This document shows positions 7,880 to 8,784 of a stretch of 8,784 bases of DNA, piece by piece. The notes beneath the pieces are model-generated. The model saw only the letters and a program-made list of their open reading frames with translations. It ran no database searches and had not been told where the DNA came from. Positions within the stretch are counted from its first letter, which is position 1. Each line of letters begins with the position of its first letter. Made by a program: the position numbers and the translations under genes. The DNA lies in NCBI GenBank assembly GCA_937863625.1, contig CALMGO010000302.1:1-8784 (forward strand), given 5' to 3'. The DNA is from an uncultured bacterium (lineage in GTDB: Bacteria > Planctomycetota > DG-23 > SLPQ01).

Positions 7880-8612
7880 GGAGTGTTGTCGGCGGCGCAA
7901 TGTGCTTCGTGGTGCCGCTCTGTTCAATCGCGGACTTGGCTTCCCCTGCCAATATGTGCGCACGTCTTGTTGGCTCTGGCACTCTGTATCCCCGCCCTGC
8001 CGCAAGCACCATCTTCACCGCTCCGGCGAGGTCCATCATGTGCCCCGCGCTCACGTACATCGGTTTGACTCCATCCCGCGTACGGACTGCCGACCCTACG
8101 ATTTCGCCGCTTTCGCGCATGCAGGATGTTGAACCCCTCAGCCTGCCAGGCTCGTCAAATTCACCCACGAGTACGCTCTTAGCGCAGCCTATGGTTGGCG
8201 TCCCCAGCACCACTCCCAGGTGGCATGCCAGCCCGAACCGCCTCGGATGCGCCCTCCCCTGTCCATCGCAGAATACCACGTCAGGCTTAGCATGGAGCCT
8301 CTCAAAAGCATCTTGGAGTGTCGGCACTTCGCGAAATGACAGCAGCCCCGGTATGTATGGGAAATCTACTCTTCTCGCAGACACGGCGTAGTCGATGACT
8401 TCCAGTTCCGGCCAGGAGAGCGCCACAATAGCCGCCACGGCCGTTCGGCCATGCGCCGCAAATGCGATGTCCGCGCCCGCCACTACACTGACACTTCCCT
8501 GCTGGCGCGTGTCAACGAGGCGCTTCCGGATCTCCTCCTGTAGCGCGACGGCGCTCTCGTACGTGACGCCGCCGGTTCCCTTGATGTGCCGAGTTGGCCG
8601 TCCGTGCCGCAT
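7869..8612 (-). CDS. nfi: Endonuclease V (deoxyinosine 3' endonuclease)
   Basis: The 247-residue product has the complete endonuclease V signature: GAD with metal-binding Asp48, the strand-wedge motif PYIPG at 85-89 followed by LLSFRE with Glu95, CDGQGRAHPRRFG at 115-127 with Asp116 and His122, a GCAKS motif at 142-146 with Lys145, and YVSAGH at 186-191. The enzyme nicks DNA one phosphodiester bond 3' of deoxyinosine and starts repair of deaminated adenine. It acts in the cytoplasm or nucleoid. All expected catalytic residues are present. Length is slightly above the usual 210-230, with about 14 extra N-terminal residues. GGGAGGT lies 5 nt upstream of the ATG and strongly supports this start over the GTG at codon 16. 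It lies 49 bp downstream of another minus-strand gene and probably shares its transcript. Its 3' end overlaps the permease gene tail to tail. Confidence 0.96.
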   Translation of the reverse strand: MRHGRPTRHIKGTGGVTYESAVALQEEIRKRLVDTRQQGSVSVVAGADIAFAAHGRTAVAAIVALSWPELEVIDYAVSARRVDFPYIPGLLSFREVPTLQDAFERLHAKPDVVFCDGQGRAHPRRFGLACHLGVVLGTPTIGCAKSVLVGEFDEPGRLRGSTSCMRESGEIVGSAVRTRDGVKPMYVSAGHMMDLAGAVKMVLAAGRGYRVPEPTRRAHILAGEAKSAIEQSGTTKHIAPPTTLLSP

Positions 8613-8617
8613 TGCGG

Positions 8618-8624
8618 ACCTCCC
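8618..8624 (-). promoter_or_regulatory. Strong ribosome binding site of nfi
   Basis: On the minus strand this reads GGGAGGT, 5 nt before the ATG at 8612. It fixes the start of endonuclease V. The rest of the 49-bp gap to the upstream gene shows no convincing promoter. Confidence 0.8.
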
Positions 8625-8661
8625 TTCAATCCGCCTGCGCCCGCCGTCGTGCGTACTCCGC

Positions 8662-8784
8662 TTACTTGCGCGTAGCCGCTTTCATTGTGTCGAGCACGCT
8701 GAATATCGTGCGGGCGGCGTTTCTGACTTCAACGTCGTTTACACCCATGTGCGTTACAAACCTCGCGGAGTGCGCTCCCCTTGG
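8662..8784 (-). CDS. Probable threonine-aldolase-like PLP enzyme, C-terminal end only
   Basis: The last 40 codons of a gene entering from the right edge are visible on the minus strand, ending with TAA at 8664-8662. The visible segment has ARFVTHMGVNDVEVRNAART (7-26), matching the C-terminal pattern R-x-V-T-H-x-x-V-x-x-x-D-[IV] with a following helix found in L-threonine aldolases (beta-eliminating lyase family, fold type I PLP enzymes). These cleave threonine or allo-threonine to glycine and acetaldehyde in the cytosol. With only 40 residues, another fold type I aminotransferase-like enzyme remains possible. It is directly upstream of nfi and on the same strand, so the two are probably co-transcribed. 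The catalytic lysine lies outside the window. Confidence 0.55.
   Translation of the reverse strand, partial: PRGAHSARFVTHMGVNDVEVRNAARTIFSVLDTMKAATRK

Overview
The window is an ordinary, densely coded stretch of a GC-rich bacterial chromosome, with genes on both strands and gaps of at most about 110 bp. I see no RNA gene, CRISPR array, insertion sequence or clear phage gene. The gene content suggests a diderm, motile bacterium: an anti-sigma-28 (FlgM-like) tail, a PilB/GspE-type secretion or pilus ATPase, a lipoprotein signal and strong GGAGG ribosome binding sites. The DUF4159 plus MoxR pair and the style of the FlgM C-terminus recall Planctomycetota or related uncultivated lineages. This is a guess from family style and is not proven by the window.

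Layout, left to right. (1) Positions 2-196 (+): the 3' end of a flgM-like gene. (2) 307-2864 (+): an exported protein with two tandem DUF4159 domains, followed 20 bp later by a MoxR-family AAA+ ATPase. A sigma70-like promoter lies upstream at 229-256. (3) 2977-4230 (+): a short PilB/GspE/ComGA-type ATPase that lacks the usual N-terminal domain, with its own promoter at 2903-2931. (4) 4280-7879 (+): a three-gene carbohydrate-type ABC importer (lipoprotein binding protein, MalF-like permease, MalG-like permease) with a candidate promoter inside the end of the pilus-type ATPase gene. No ATPase subunit gene follows. (5) 7869-8612 (-): endonuclease V (nfi), convergent with the last permease gene and overlapping it by 11 bp. 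(6) 8662-8784 (-): the C-terminus of a probable threonine-aldolase-like PLP enzyme, directly upstream of nfi and probably in the same operon.

How the genes relate. DUF4159 and MoxR probably work together, MoxR acting as a chaperone-like ATPase in the cytosol and DUF4159 being exported. The binding protein captures a sugar or glycoside outside the inner membrane and the two permeases carry it across, powered by an ATPase encoded elsewhere. The pilus-type ATPase would need pilin, platform and other parts that are not in this window. Endonuclease V repairs deaminated purines in DNA and has no evident link to the importer.

I did not find a convincing new multi-gene system. The points most worth a second look are the duplicated DUF4159 domain beside a MoxR lacking its DUF58/vWA partners, the N1-less pilus-type ATPase standing alone, the extra segment in the binding protein, and the palindromes at the start of the importer transcript and at the convergent gene junction.
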